From Puccinia triticina (lineage: Eukaryota > Basidiomycota > Pucciniomycetes > Pucciniales > Pucciniaceae): a stretch of 64,000 bases of DNA. Below the pieces are notes generated by a model that did not search any database, had not been told where the DNA came from, and was given only the letters and a program-made list of their open reading frames with translations. Location of the stretch: NCBI RefSeq assembly GCF_026914185.1, contig NC_070574.1:3472501-3536500 (forward strand). Reading direction: 5' to 3'. Positions 52,573 to 63,119 of the stretch are shown here, piece by piece (the first letter of the stretch is position 1; each line of letters opens with the position of its first letter). The position numbers and the translations under genes are program-made.

Positions 52573-53519
52573 AGGGGGTTGGTCCACTAGCCGGCAGTTT
52601 TAATTTAGGGCCTTGCACTCTGCCAGCGGATTCAACTCAACCCTTAGAGGCCCACAGCGGTAGTTTCTTTTCCACTTGTCTTCAATCTCCGTCTCCCATC
52701 TCATCTGCTCAAAACATCAAAACTCAAAAACATCAGCAAAATCAAAACCCATCAAAAAAATTCGCTTCGTCGGTCTTTCAGTCTTTGTTTCCGTCTCTCT
52801 CAAAATCATCTTCTCTCAACTCTTCAAGAAGGATCCTCCTGCCGTGCGCTGTTAGCGCGGGAGTGGATTTTCAGCATGGGCTTTCTGCGGGGGCACAAAG
52901 TACAAAAGTAAGTCCCCTCCGGGTAGATTCTACCGTCAAATCAAAAACATTACCATTGGCCACACTCGTGAGCAACTCGCCGGACCTTTGTTTGTTTCCC
53001 AGTCCCAACAACTCCCTTCCTCTCTCGTCTCGGCTCCGCAACAAGACCAAACTAGCCTCCGACTCTCGTCTCCGCAATGAGAATAAACTAAATTCTTCTC
53101 TTGACGGTCTCCGCAAAGAGAATAAACTACTCCCCCTCCGTGAAGAGGCTAAACTATTTATGTCCTGTGGCGGCCTCTGCAATGAGGATAAACTATTTTT
53201 GTCCGTTGTGGCCCTCCACAATGAGGTTAAACTTCCGAGCCTCCGCGACAAGGATAAACTAAAGATCCTCCGCAATGAGGTGAAACTAGGTACTTACGGG
53301 CTTGAATGCGAGGGTGGCCTGTTGGAGTTTGGTGTTCTGCGGAGGTCGGGAGATGTAGAAGTAAGTTCCTCCCATAGTTGCACCTCCGAGGGTCTCTCTG
53401 CACGTCGTAAAAACCCTACTCTAGCCACACTCGTGAGCCGCAAATCTCCTTTTGGTTTTTCATTCTCAGAGAAGGCGGCGTTTGAAAATGGCGCGGAGCA
53501 TCGGACTTGGTGTTTATAA
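52569..53519 (+). CDS. Spacer ORF between gag-pro and pol, with LRNExKL repeats
   Basis: Open in the pol frame from ATG 52569 to TAA 53517-53519 (316 codons). No enzyme domain. The first 130 residues are Ser/Gln/Lys-rich. Residues about 155-240 carry about eight copies of a motif L-R-N-E-x-K-L with variable spacers. It contains cassettes B and C unspliced without a stop. The TAA is followed by sequence (LKYGLKHGAQLALVDAWKEG) that looks like the true pol N-terminus, so the TAA may be a mutation or a readthrough stop. Confidence 0.6.
   Translation: MKGVGPLAGSFNLGPCTLPADSTQPLEAHSGSFFSTCLQSPSPISSAQNIKTQKHQQNQNPSKKFASSVFQSLFPSLSKSSSLNSSRRILLPCAVSAGVDFQHGLSAGAQSTKVSPLRVDSTVKSKTLPLATLVSNSPDLCLFPSPNNSLPLSSRLRNKTKLASDSRLRNENKLNSSLDGLRKENKLLPLREEAKLFMSCGGLCNEDKLFLSVVALHNEVKLPSLRDKDKLKILRNEVKLGTYGLECEGGLLEFGVLRRSGDVEVSSSHSCTSEGLSARRKNPTLATLVSRKSPFGFSFSEKAAFENGAEHRTWCL
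52908..53002 (+). other. Intron-like cassette B
   Basis: 95 nt, GTAAGTCCCC to TTTGTTTCCCAG. Shares ggccacactcgtgagc with C. Splicing it would break the spacer frame. Confidence 0.6.
53030..53290 (+). repeat. Interrupted 21-nt coding repeat (LRNExKL)
   Basis: About eight copies of ctccgcaatgaggataaact plus one base, separated by 0-24 nt in multiples of three, all in the same frame. Confidence 0.75.
53361..53469 (+). other. Intron-like cassette C
   Basis: 109 nt, GTAAGTTCCT to TTTTTCATTCTCAG, just before the pol ORF. Shares agttgcacctccga, cgtaaaaaccct and gccacactcgtgagccgc with A, B and D. Confidence 0.65.
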
Positions 53520-56500
53520 CTCAAGTATGGGCTTAAACACGGCGCGCAGTTGGCTCTTGTGGATGCGTGGAAGGAGGGCTCCTTTCTCTCTTTTGCCGCC
53601 AAATACAAGCCCGTGGCCCGGAAAGTCAAGCCGGTGAATCAACCCATGCCGCAGAACCTAAATCCTCTGCTGCAGCGTCCTCCTTTGTCTCGTGATCCGT
53701 ACCAGGAACTGCCTCGCTTGTTGGCGGGACAGTTTGTACCCAAAGGGAGAGTTACGGCGGAGCGCCTTTTGGTCGTCAATTTCGGGCCCAAGGGTTGGTT
53801 GTACCCGGATGAGCTGAACCTCATCAAGAATGTCCTTGCGGAGCGCAACATGGCCATTGCCTTCACCGAAGGGGAGCGAGGGTTGCTGAAGGAGTCTTAT
53901 GGGCTCCCGTACATCATTCCGGTCATCGAGCACGAGCCTTGGCAGAAGCGCAAGATCCCTATCCCAGCCGCAAAGCTCAACGAGTACACCAAGCTGATTC
54001 AAGAGCGAGTCAAAACTGGACTATATGAGCAATTGACATCTTCTTACTCAAGCCCGGTATTTTGTGTCCTCAAGAGCAACGGCAAACTACGCATTGTCCA
54101 CAATCTTCAACCACTGAACAAGGTTACGGTTAAGGACGCCAGCGTGCCCCCAGCTACCAAAGAGTTCGTAGAGTCTTTTTCTGGTCGAGCATGTTACGGG
54201 CTTGGCAACATCATGGGCGGCTACGACGAGCGCGCGCTGGATCCTATTTCTCGCCCTCTCACGACCTTTGACACCCCTCTCGGCCAATTCCTGCTCACAC
54301 GTCTCCCTCAAGGAGCCACCAACTCTGTTGCCGTCTACCAGGCGCAGATGTTGTGGATTTTGCAGGAAGAGATCCCCGATCACGCGGGTATCTTCATCGA
54401 CGACGGGGGCGTAAAAGGCCCCGCTTCTGACTACAACAACAAGTTGCTCTCTTGGCATTCTGGCATCCGACGGTTTATTTGGGAATACGCCGAGACAATA
54501 GAGCGAATTCTTTTCCAAATCGAAGAGTCAGGCTTGACGGTGTCCGCATCAAAACTGGCCGCCTGCGTCCCTGCGCTGGAGATAGTCAGACATGTAGTGT
54601 GTAAGGAGGGTCGGAAGATGGCGAAGAGTAAGGTCAATAAGATACTCTTGTGGCCGACTCCGAAAGAGGCGACGGAGGTGCGCGGGTTCTTGGGGGTGGT
54701 AGTGTATGTCCGCCTTTTCATCCCGTCCTTGTCTCAAATCTGTCTACCGCTTCGACGTCTGATGCGTAAAGACGCGGATTTCCTTTGGACCGCGGACTGC
54801 GAGGAGGCTTTTGAGACGTTGAAGACAATAGTGGGGAAGGATATCGTGTTGGCGAAGATCGACTACGGGCCCAAAGCGGGGTTGATTAAGCTCGCCGTGG
54901 ACTCGAGTTCTCATGCTGCGGGAGCCGTGCTCACACAGGCGGATTCGGAGGGACGGGATCGTCCTGCCTTGTACAAATCCCTTCTTTTTTCGGACGTGGA
55001 GTCCCGCTATTCTCAGCCCAAGCTGGAGCTCTGCGGAGTGGCTAGGGTATTAAAAAAGCTTCAGACGGTCCTGTGGGGTCAGCACTTCGAGCTCCAGGTC
55101 GATGCGCAGTCACTCATTCAAATGATTAACGCGCCAAGTTTGCCGAACGCGCCCATGACCCGTTGGGTCGCCTTCATCCTGCTCTTTTCCTTTTACATCG
55201 TCCATCGGCCCGGCAAGGCTTTCACATTGCCCGACAGTCTCTCCAGGCGCCCTCAAGGGGACGCTGACTCAGATCCACCACTTTCTGACTTTGACGAAGA
55301 CACACCGCACGTTAGACCTCTGCAAGCGCTTTCAGCTAGTTCCGACCAGTCTTACGATGGGTATCAGGAGGGCTTCGGGCGAATGCTAGAACAGTATCTC
55401 ACGACGCTGGTCCGCCCGCCCGGCTTGAGTGCTAAGGAGTTTCAGGCGCTCAAGCGCAAATCCTCAGGTTTTTTTGTGCAGGCGAAACGGCTCATGAAAC
55501 GAGCTAGTCCGCTGCCTCAGATTGTTGTTACCTCGTTTAACAAGCAAGAGGAGATTTTAGAGAAACTACACGAGGATCTTGGCCACCGTGGCGTTGCGGA
55601 GACCTATCGCCGGATTGCGGATCGATTTTGGTGGCCGGCACTTAAACAGGCAGTCGCGCGTTGGTGTCAGAGCTGCGAGGCTTGTCAGAAGAGGGACTTA
55701 AGGCGGCCTCTGGAGCCGCGCTACCCGACTGGAGAAGAGGCTGTGTTCGGACAAGTATCGATGGACGCCGTCCACATCAAAGCGGGAGGAGCCAAGTATT
55801 TGATTGTCGCTCGGGATGACTTTTCCGGGTGGGTGGAAGCGAAGTTCCTCAACAACCTCACCTCCGAGTCGGTTGCAACTTTCCTCCAGGAAAACTGGAC
55901 TATGCGCTACGGATTGGCGCGCTCTTACTCAACAGATGGTGGCTCCGAATTCGGCGGGGCTCTAGCGGATATGCTGCGATCTTTGCCGGGTCAGCATCGA
56001 GTTTCTACGCCCTATTACCCCAAAGGGCAGGGTATGGTTGAACGGGGGCACGGCCCTCTGAAAGCGGCGTTAGTCAAGCTAGCGGGCGAATCGGGCAAGA
56101 ACTGTTGGAAGTTCCTGCCTCTAGTCTTGTTTGCTGATCGTATCTCAACTAAGCGCACAACGGGTTATTCCCCGTATGAGCTTGTTTTCGGGCAGCGTGC
56201 GGCCCTGCCAATCGATTTGGACATCGAATCCTACCTCGGCGTCGACTGGGAAGAAGTCTGCGACACGACAGATCTCTTGGTAGCGCGGTCCAAGCAGCTT
56301 GAGAGGAGCAAAGATTCTCGGCGCCTGGCGTACAAAAGAATGATGAATTCACGTGAAGAGTCCGTCCGCTACTGGCAAGAAAAGAACATTGGGAAATTTC
56401 GGCATCCGCTCGAGTCTGGCGACCTTGTCTTCGCCTACAATCAATCGCTAGAAGTGCAGTGGGGGCAGCTCTTCGCCCACAAGTGGAACGGCCCCTACTG

Positions 56501-56630
56501 TATTGTCAAGCAGGTTCAAGGGGGCTCTTACGTCCTAGCCGAGCTCGATGGGACGGAGCTCAAACGCCGTTTCGCGGCGGATCAGGTCAAGCGGTACTTC
56601 CCGCGCGGGGGCATTACTGACCAAAAGTAA
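53520..56630 (+). CDS. Pol of the 8.6-kb element: RT, RNase H, integrase
   Basis: Open from 53520 to TAA 56628-56630; no ATG near the start, so expression depends on the upstream frame. Residue numbers from 53550: RT about 110-330 with SSPVFCVLKSNGKLRIV, QGATNS and the catalytic box IFIDDGG. RNase H about 430-560 (LAVDSSSHAAGAVLTQ). Integrase zinc finger HEDLGHRG..WCQSCEACQK near 670-715. Core residues Asp (VSMDAVHI), Asp (STDGGSEF) and Glu (GMVERGHG) are all present. A GPY-type end (HKWNGPYCIVKQ) follows. No chromodomain. The stop codon lies inside the GTAAGT of cassette D. Confidence 0.92.
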   Translation, partial: LKYGLKHGAQLALVDAWKEGSFLSFAAKYKPVARKVKPVNQPMPQNLNPLLQRPPLSRDPYQELPRLLAGQFVPKGRVTAERLLVVNFGPKGWLYPDELNLIKNVLAERNMAIAFTEGERGLLKESYGLPYIIPVIEHEPWQKRKIPIPAAKLNEYTKLIQERVKTGLYEQLTSSYSSPVFCVLKSNGKLRIVHNLQPLNKVTVKDASVPPATKEFVESFSGRACYGLGNIMGGYDERALDPISRPLTTFDTPLGQFLLTRLPQGATNSVAVYQAQMLWILQEEIPDHAGIFIDDGGVKGPASDYNNKLLSWHSGIRRFIWEYAETIERILFQIEESGLTVSASKLAACVPALEIVRHVVCKEGRKMAKSKVNKILLWPTPKEATEVRGFLGVVVYVRLFIPSLSQICLPLRRLMRKDADFLWTADCEEAFETLKTIVGKDIVLAKIDYGPKAGLIKLAVDSSSHAAGAVLTQADSEGRDRPALYKSLLFSDVESRYSQPKLELCGVARVLKKLQTVLWGQHFELQVDAQSLIQMINAPSLPNAPMTRWVAFILLFSFYIVHRPGKAFTLPDSLSRRPQGDADSDPPLSDFDEDTPHVRPLQALSASSDQSYDGYQEGFGRMLEQYLTTLVRPPGLSAKEFQALKRKSSGFFVQAKRLMKRASPLPQIVVTSFNKQEEILEKLHEDLGHRGVAETYRRIADRFWWPALKQAVARWCQSCEACQKRDLRRPLEPRYPTGEEAVFGQVSMDAVHIKAGGAKYLIVARDDFSGWVEAKFLNNLTSESVATFLQENWTMRYGLARSYSTDGGSEFGGALADMLRSLPGQHRVSTPYYPKGQGMVERGHGPLKAALVKLAGESGKNCWKFLPLVLFADRISTKRTTGYSPYELVFGQRAALPIDLDIESYLGVDWEEVCDTTDLLVARSKQLERSKDSRRLAYKRMMNSREESVRYWQEKNIGKFRHPLESGDLVFAYNQSLEVQWGQLFAHKWNGPYCIVKQVQGGSYVLAELDGTELKRRFAADQVKRYFPRGGITDQK

Positions 56631-56744
56631 GTCCCCCTCCTCAGTATGCACCTCGGGCTCTACTGCCACCTTTGTTGTAAGCTCTACTCCAGCCACTGTC
56701 GTGAGCCACCCGCGGGGACCCTTCTCCTTTCCGTTTTTCTTTAG
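56627..56744 (+). other. Intron-like cassette D, overlapping the pol stop
   Basis: 118 nt, GTAAGTCCCC to TTTTTCTTTAG. The TAA of pol is within its first six bases. If spliced, pol would gain ten residues before a TGA at 56775-56777. Confidence 0.6.
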
Positions 56745-56813
56745 GATTTCCCTCTCTCTCTTGGCGCGCATCCGTTGAAGGAGTCTGGGGACAGACTCCA
56801 AATGGTGGGTGGA

Positions 56814-57705
56814 TGTGGTGGCCCCTCTCGTGGCCAGCTAGTCAGGAGCATTTCCACCGTCTCCGCCAGCAGGATGATCATCAAGAATCAAAGTCCTCCT
56901 CACTCCTCAAGACTCAAGAATTCCCTCCTCCTCAAGATCCTCAAGACTCTCAAAAATCTACACTCTTCCTACTTCCCCCATCTTTCACCCCTCTCTTCTA
57001 TACTCCTTCTTTCTCAGTTTCCAACCCTCTTCACTTTTCTTGGTCCTAACACAGCATATGCTGTGGGTTTATTCATCTGTTTTCATTTCTTCTCCTTTTT
57101 CTTTCTTTTTTTTTCTGCTTGTTTCTCTTGTCTGTCCTGAGTGTTTATGCCTCCTCTTTCCTCCTTTCTTTCTTCCTTTCTACTGGTTCTTGTTCTTCTG
57201 CATCATCTCACTGTTTTTGCCTTGTTTCTTTGTTTTGTGTTCTCTTTTTCCTGTTTCTCTTGTTTGTTGTGTGTGTGAGCGCGCGGAGGATGTGATGAAA
57301 TACATGTGACATGTGGCTCTCCCGGCCAAGTTTGCTGAACTTGGATGATGGGAGAGGCATGGCATTCTGATCCCCAGAATACGGACCATCAAAATTCATA
57401 GATCATATCTTCAGACTTTCAACCTTTGGGCTCCGCCCGCCGATCATCTTTCATCAGAGTTTTCCAGATCCCCCTTTCTTTCCCCTTTTTAAGATCACCC
57501 CTCATCCTTCCAACAACAACAACAACTGCCGCCGAGGATCCAAAACCCCGGCGAACCTCTCAAAACCACCGCACCCCAACAGCTATCCCAGATCCCCCCA
57601 TTTTTCAGCGCTCATTCCTACGGACCACTCAGCCACAAGGGCAGCCTAAACAGCAAACCTCCCCTCACACGACTGCCGCCGCTTAGCACGGACAGGAGTC
57701 CCTCA
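56814..57705 (+). repeat. 3' LTR (892 bp)
   Basis: Pair of 49068-49971. Preceded by the purine-rich atggtgggtgga, the likely polypurine tract. Confidence 0.93.
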
Positions 57706-57709
57706 GCGC
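57706..57709. repeat. Target-site duplication (right), GCGC
   Basis: Matches 49064-49067. Confidence 0.75.
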
Positions 57710-58190
57710 ATTGGCACACCATTACACAAAACAAAAATTCCCGTGTAACGGAGCGGGAGCGCGTTACAATACCATTACAGTGTAACAGTGATACATTAAG
57801 ATATTTTACATGCCACTACAAATACATGTATCATAATGGTTACATCGTTGGGTGGAGCAATCTCAGCAGGGATTTTGCAAGGATGTCCAGCAGCCATCTG
57901 GGGGGATACAAAGCTGATTGTTGGATGGTTAACTGCAAAAGAAGATAGCCTACAAGGCCGCACCACTCATGTCCCTTTTGGGCAAAAATTGGATGTGATA
58001 TAGTGGCTCAAAGGAAAAATTTGGGTTGGTCAGGCCCAAGGCACATCAGCTCCCACGCCAGAATTGGTGCCTTGGGGGCAAGCCTCTCTGTGATACAGGG
58101 ACCCTGCAGGGCTATCCTCCACCAGAAAGGCCGTTTAAGCTTGCCACAGACTGCTTCTCAAACCCTCAGAACATCTCCCTGCAGCTGCAG
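57710..58190. other. Right flank of the LTR element
   Basis: gcattggcacaccattacac resembles gcattggcacactgatgtgc near 48896 on the other side. Rest without features. Confidence 0.5.
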
Positions 58191-58194
58191 CACC

Positions 58195-58506
58195 ATGAAG
58201 AGGAAGCAAAATCCAGATCAACCTACCCCCAACCCAGCAACACCAGATCCTATTCCAAAAACTGTGATTGAATTTGACACAGATAAAAAATTCAAAACAA
58301 TTGAAGCCAAGATCAAGAAATATCTGAAAGAAGACCCTGTGCACAAAGGTACTAGGATACTATCTTACTGTGAGAATACATGCCAAGGCAAATGGCAACA
58401 ATCTCATAAATTGAGAAAGCAGCCGGGAGATCAAACAGCTGCGGAACTTAGCATTTTCCGCAGTCCAAAATATTCTGCAGGTCATAAAACTGACACATCA
58501 ATCTGA
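58195..58506 (+). pseudogene. Short charged ORF, possible fragment of a transposon gene
   Basis: From MKRKQNPDQPTPNPATPDP the frame is Pro-rich, then Lys/Glu-rich (KKFKTIEAKIKKYLKEDPVH). No domain recognised. Position in repeats suggests a fragment of a mobile-element gene or a relic. Low support. Confidence 0.25.
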
Positions 58507-61340
58507 TGCATGCAGGTCCAACACAAGTGAGCAAGAAAATTAAGCATAAAGAAAATCCTGGCCAACAACAGTCTCTTGCAGATTGAATAACCAAGGCTAG
58601 CACTAAAGGTAAGCAGTGGGCTATTCCATCTGACAACATGATTCAGATGAAGTGCTAACTGCCACATCCTAACTCCTCAGACTTAGTCAAACAGGACCAG
58701 ACGGACCAACCCAATTCCCCTCCTAGAGTAGGAGAGCCAATTGGTGAGTGGTTGTGTTCCAAGCAAATGCCAGAGAAAGAAACAAGAGGTCTAACTGAGA
58801 GCAAACAACCTGTCATGAATTTAGACAATGTTGCAGCTCTCATACACTGTTTCACTCACATGAAATAAACTGGATAAGGAAGCTAAACAGCCCCATCCAA
58901 GTAAGGACCATTGGTCTACAAGCAGCAGCTAAAAATTTAAGTATTGCTTTAGCCCGCTCTTATCACTCAGAGGACAGAACTCTGTTCTTTCTCTCATACT
59001 TTCTTTCTACCTACATCATTCTTAGGTGGTGGTCAACTCACCTGCTCTTAGGTAAATTCTCTATTAGATTTTATCTGCTACTTTATATGTTTAGTTAGAG
59101 GTTGTTTCTGATGTGAAGAAATCAAAATTTCAGTCTTCTGAAATCTTTCACTTACCAGAGTGGTTGAAAACAATCTTTTCCAATTTTGGCTAGAATGGCC
59201 TGATGCTATCTAGCGGCTAGCCATACCAGCTATTATCAGAATGTGTCTTTTTGAGTGGACATTGGGTCTGTTTGTGGCCCAGCTCTTCACTCAGCCCGCA
59301 AACCATCAAAGAGCTTCTCTGTGTCAAAGGCTGATACCAATTGTTTGACAGTCCTGTTATTTGATTGTCTTTTTCCTCCTCTTCCCTCTCAAGCTCTCTT
59401 GGCTTCCACCCAAAATTGGACATGCTGATAATATTTCAATCCCAAAATGAAAGCCCTACGCTCAATAAATGAGGGCAATCTGCCCTCCCCCCCAGCCCAC
59501 ACCATTCATCTAGAGGTTACACAACCCTCAAGACACTCCAGGCAAATTGGGGGCATGACAGCCATACAGGTTGCATGGTCCTGCATGTTACATAAAAAAA
59601 TCCTGCACCCTGTGTCACACACCATTTACAGGACTGGCAGTCATGTATGTAAGTTGAGGTGGAAAGTTCTATGAAACCCTCCACACAGTGACTGTGCATG
59701 TGAAACGTTGAAAGTGTGAACTGCATGTCAGGATCCGTACAGCTTGTCATGTACACCTGACATGTCATCTCTGGTCTCTTATGTAACATGTGGGATTATG
59801 GGCTACACTATAGCTTTTTGGGCCAGTGGGAAGAAACCACACCTCAAAGCTGAATAACGGAGGGGCTAGCATCCTTATGTATGAGAGGACGCGGCAATCA
59901 CTCAAGCCAAGTGCTGTTTCTTACACAAGGAATGGGTGCCTTGTCTTCTAGGATACAGGTGCTATAACACCAACCTGTACCTAGGAAAAATACACAAAGA
60001 GGATAGAAGCTGTAAAGGAAAAAGGTCAGTAGATTATAATAAAACCCCACTCACTTATAATTGAAAAAAATGTTGGCAGTTTTGTGTGTGTAATAATCTG
60101 GGGGAAAGATATCTCTAGAGGAAAGGCCCCTTTTTTTTTATATTACAGGATCTTGATCTTTCTTTGAGTGAAGGCCCTAGAGGGATCCTTAGCTCCAAGT
60201 AGGGAAGAAGGAACAGGAAATTCAGGGAAGGAGTTATATTAATAATTATGTAATCTCTCTATGTGTGGTAAATCCATAGAGATATATACTCCATTATTAC
60301 ATCATTATTATTTGTCAAGCTGAATACATGGAGAGATAAGTTTATCTCTCTCTCTGTAGGGAAAATACTTAATAAGTGTGAAACACTATTATTTAAATAC
60401 ATGAAGAGTGTGAAATATTGTGGTTTAATCCATAATAGTTGTACTTCCAAGCAAAAGGAGCAATAAGAAATTAATGAAAAGTACTTGAACTCAGGATCTC
60501 TCATATTTGAGTCGTGTATTAAACCAGTCCTTCACCATTAGGTTAAACTGCGGTCATTTGGGTGTTGCTCCCGGATGCCGCGACATCATGATGAATCAGT
60601 CCTGTGTGACTGCGGCAGTAGGCGCAGTGACTGCGCATGTAACCCCAATGTACAACAGATGTTGCCGCAGGCAGGAGCAAAACTGAGATGTCTGCAGTTT
60701 TATTTGACTTTTGATTATTATTGTAGACACATGGACAATTGTCTCAGTGGCTGACAGGAAAGGACTTCCATGACCTGACAGGCGTACAGGACCACCTAAC
60801 ATGTATGCTTCTCATGACCCCAATTTACCCAGGGTGAGAGTGTATTTACATAGATACATATTTTCTTCCCTTCAGGTACCCGCATTACCGCAAAAAACAC
60901 CTGAAGTACCCGCCCACTGTGGTGGTCAAACCGGTACACGCGGCGGAGTGAAGTATTTGGTGGAGGACTAGCGGACCACACTCAAGACGTCTCAGGATTG
61001 TGATCTCAAACTTGGCCGGGAAATACAAGGTTCAGATTTTACCTCAGTCAATTCAGGATTCAGCTTCATTAAATTCTTTCAGTTCTTTTCCTTTGGTTAC
61101 AGTTCCCTTTCCCTTTCTTTTACTCTGCTCTTGTTCTCTTCTGTCTTTGTCCTGTGGACTACCTCCTCTTTGGGAGTTCTAAAGAAGTCACTTGATACCC
61201 AGGTACCCGCCACAGGTGCGGGTACCTCCCCAAAAAAACCGCTGATTCTTGGCATCCGCACCCGCACCTGCACCCCCCTGGGAAGCAGGAAGCAGGTACC
61301 TGGGTACCTGCGGCAGGTGCCCGCGGGTGTGGAGATTTTT
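58507..61340. other. Gene-free stretch
   Basis: No gene supported. 59530-59800 and 60600-60800 are rich in acatgt/tgcatg/cctgtc words as at 23490-23780. 60250-60480 is AT-rich with gagagataagtttatctctc. 61195-61335 has repeated ggtacctg/cgggtacc/gcacctgc words. A decayed tRNA-like string lies near 60485-60555 (minus). Confidence 0.55.
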
Positions 61341-61361
61341 TGTGGCTAAGTGAGCAAGGAA

Positions 61362-61860
61362 GCCTTTTGGCCAGTTGGTGTATGTATACCACCCCGCCAA
61401 GAGGAATCCTCTTGGCCAGCTGGTTTAGGTGTTCCAGACCGCCGAGAGGAAGTCCTCTTGGCGAGCTGGTGTATGTATACCAGCCACCCAAGAGGAATCC
61501 CTCTCTTCGAGCTGGTGTACATTGTACATACAAGCCCGTCGAGAGGAATCCCTCTCGGCGACAAGATGGTGTGTGTGTACCCACTCGCCAAGAGGAATCT
61601 ATCTTGGCGAGTTGGTATATGTATACCAGCTCGCCAAGAGGAATCTATCTTGGCGAGTTGGTATATGTATACCAGCCTATACCAGCTCGCCAAGATGAAG
61701 CCCTCTTGGCGAGCTGGTGTATCATACCAGCCCGTCGAGAGGAATCCCTCTCTGCAACAAGCTGGTGTATGTGTAGTATACCCACTCGCCAAGAAGAATC
61801 CATCTTGGCGAGTTGGTGTATGTATACCAGCTTGCCAAGTGGAATCCCTCTGACTGAGGG
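61362..61860. repeat. Tandem array of ten hairpin units
   Basis: Ten units of 45-56 bp. Each has ttggcgagctggt, a short tatgtata centre and accagctcgccaa, so each unit is itself an inverted repeat; neighbouring units add a second pairing (ctcgccaaga..tcttggcgag around ggaatcta). Open frames exist on both strands only because the unit lacks stops. Confidence 0.85.
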
Positions 61861-62224
61861 TTTGTTTTTATACCGCTGTGATGAACAAAAGTGGTCCCTG
61901 TGTAGAATTGGCAGGACTCTGCCGCTCCAAGATGATTCCTGGGTAAAGTAGGGTGATCTGGAGAAAATCTGCTCCGCAGCTCCGCCGCGTTGTAACTTGT
62001 AGGGCTCTGAGTGGGATAAATAAAGTAAAGCACGTAAAATAATAAAGCTCCGCCAATGTTAACCGTAAAATAAAAGCTCCTCCGCAAAACTGCAAGAAAA
62101 CAGCCGTAAAGCAAGCACAAATGTAACACATAAAGCAAGTCCGCAACATACACAAAGTAAAAGAAGCACAACAATCCGCAAATTAAAGTAAAACCGTAAA
62201 AAGAGTCTGTGGGGAGTATGATCA
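61861..62224. other. Intergenic, A-rich
   Basis: Words cgtaaa/gtaaagc/ccgc repeat (62000-62200). No gene. Confidence 0.5.
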
Positions 62225-62830
62225 ACACCACAAGAGCTACGCTTCGCTACAAAAAGCGGCGCTTTTGTGTAGCGAAGCGGGGGTACCGCTTTTTCAAATG
62301 ACAATTAGCGATAGCGCGAGCGGAAGGCCGCTACTTAAAGCGGTAGCAAAGCGCCAGTACCACTACTTTAAATATGATTAGCGCGTAACGCAGCGAATTT
62401 TTTTCCGCTTTTGCTAAAGCTGAGCGTAGCGGCGAAATCGGCGCTTTTTGGCGCTATTAGCGCCTTGTAGCGCCAAAAGCGTAGCGAATGGGGCAGCTTT
62501 TCTTGAAAAAGCGTAGCGGGCCAGTCCGCCTTTCTGTGGAAACTGCCTTAGATGAAAATTAATCATCAATCCTCCATCAATTATGATGCTGGGGATCGAT
62601 ATTGGAATGTTGCTACAGTAGCGCAGCAAAATCGCTAAAGTAGCGTTTTTTCCGCTACTGTAGCAATAAGCGTAGCGGAATTCCGCTATTCACCGCTGAA
62701 AATAGCTCGCTATTTTTGTGGATCTTTTCTGCTTGAAAAAAAAAGCAAAAAGCGTAGCGCCCAGTCCGCTAGTAAAAGCGCAGCGAAGTGGGACCCAAAT
62801 AGCTACGCTTACCGCTTTGCGTAGCATAGC
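62225..62830. repeat. TAGCG/CGCTA-rich island C
   Basis: Third island: agcgtagcg, tagcgcc, cgctttt and gcgctatt words, with a unique 100-bp insert near 62525-62620. Confidence 0.75.
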
Positions 62831-63119
62831 TCTTGCGGTGTTGGTATGATCCAGAATCCTCCCTCCCTCATCATGGTTTTATAGAGAAAAGGAAGAGAAC
62901 TAAAAGATATCCTCCGCCCACCTCCCACGCACGCCATCCGCTAACTCCGTTCACACACACACACACTCATCATCCGCCAAGCGCTATACAAACACGCACG
63001 TCATGCGCCAAGCTCCTCTCTCACGCTAACACCTGTTGTCTCCACCGCTTGCCTTCAAACGCCGTCAAACTCCTCTCCCTAGCCTATGATGTCAGCATCC
63101 CACACACCACCCTTTTGGC

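Larger units (their letters stand above)
49068..57705 (+). mobile_element. Complete Ty3/gypsy element, 8.6 kb
   Basis: Two LTRs (904 and 892 bp, TG..CA), a PBS two bases inside the 5' LTR, a gag-protease ORF, a spacer ORF, an RT-RNase H-integrase ORF and a 3' LTR, all on the plus strand. LTR copies differ by roughly 20 substitutions plus a 9-bp and a 3-bp indel by eye (about 97-98% identical), so it is young but not new. All catalytic residues I can check in RT, RNase H and integrase are present. One in-frame TAA (53517-53519) precedes pol. Confidence 0.94.

Noticed and set aside
60485..60560. tRNA-like sequence on the minus strand
   Set aside because: A D-arm and B-box-like string are visible, but acceptor and anticodon stems do not pair; at best a decayed relic.
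61362..61860. CRISPR-like array
   Set aside because: Repeats and spacers are not distinct, units are palindromic throughout and vary in length, and all other evidence is eukaryotic.
61340..61951. Overlapping ORFs of 150-200 codons on both strands
   Set aside because: They arise from the hairpin array; all frames are repetitive and no gene structure is visible.
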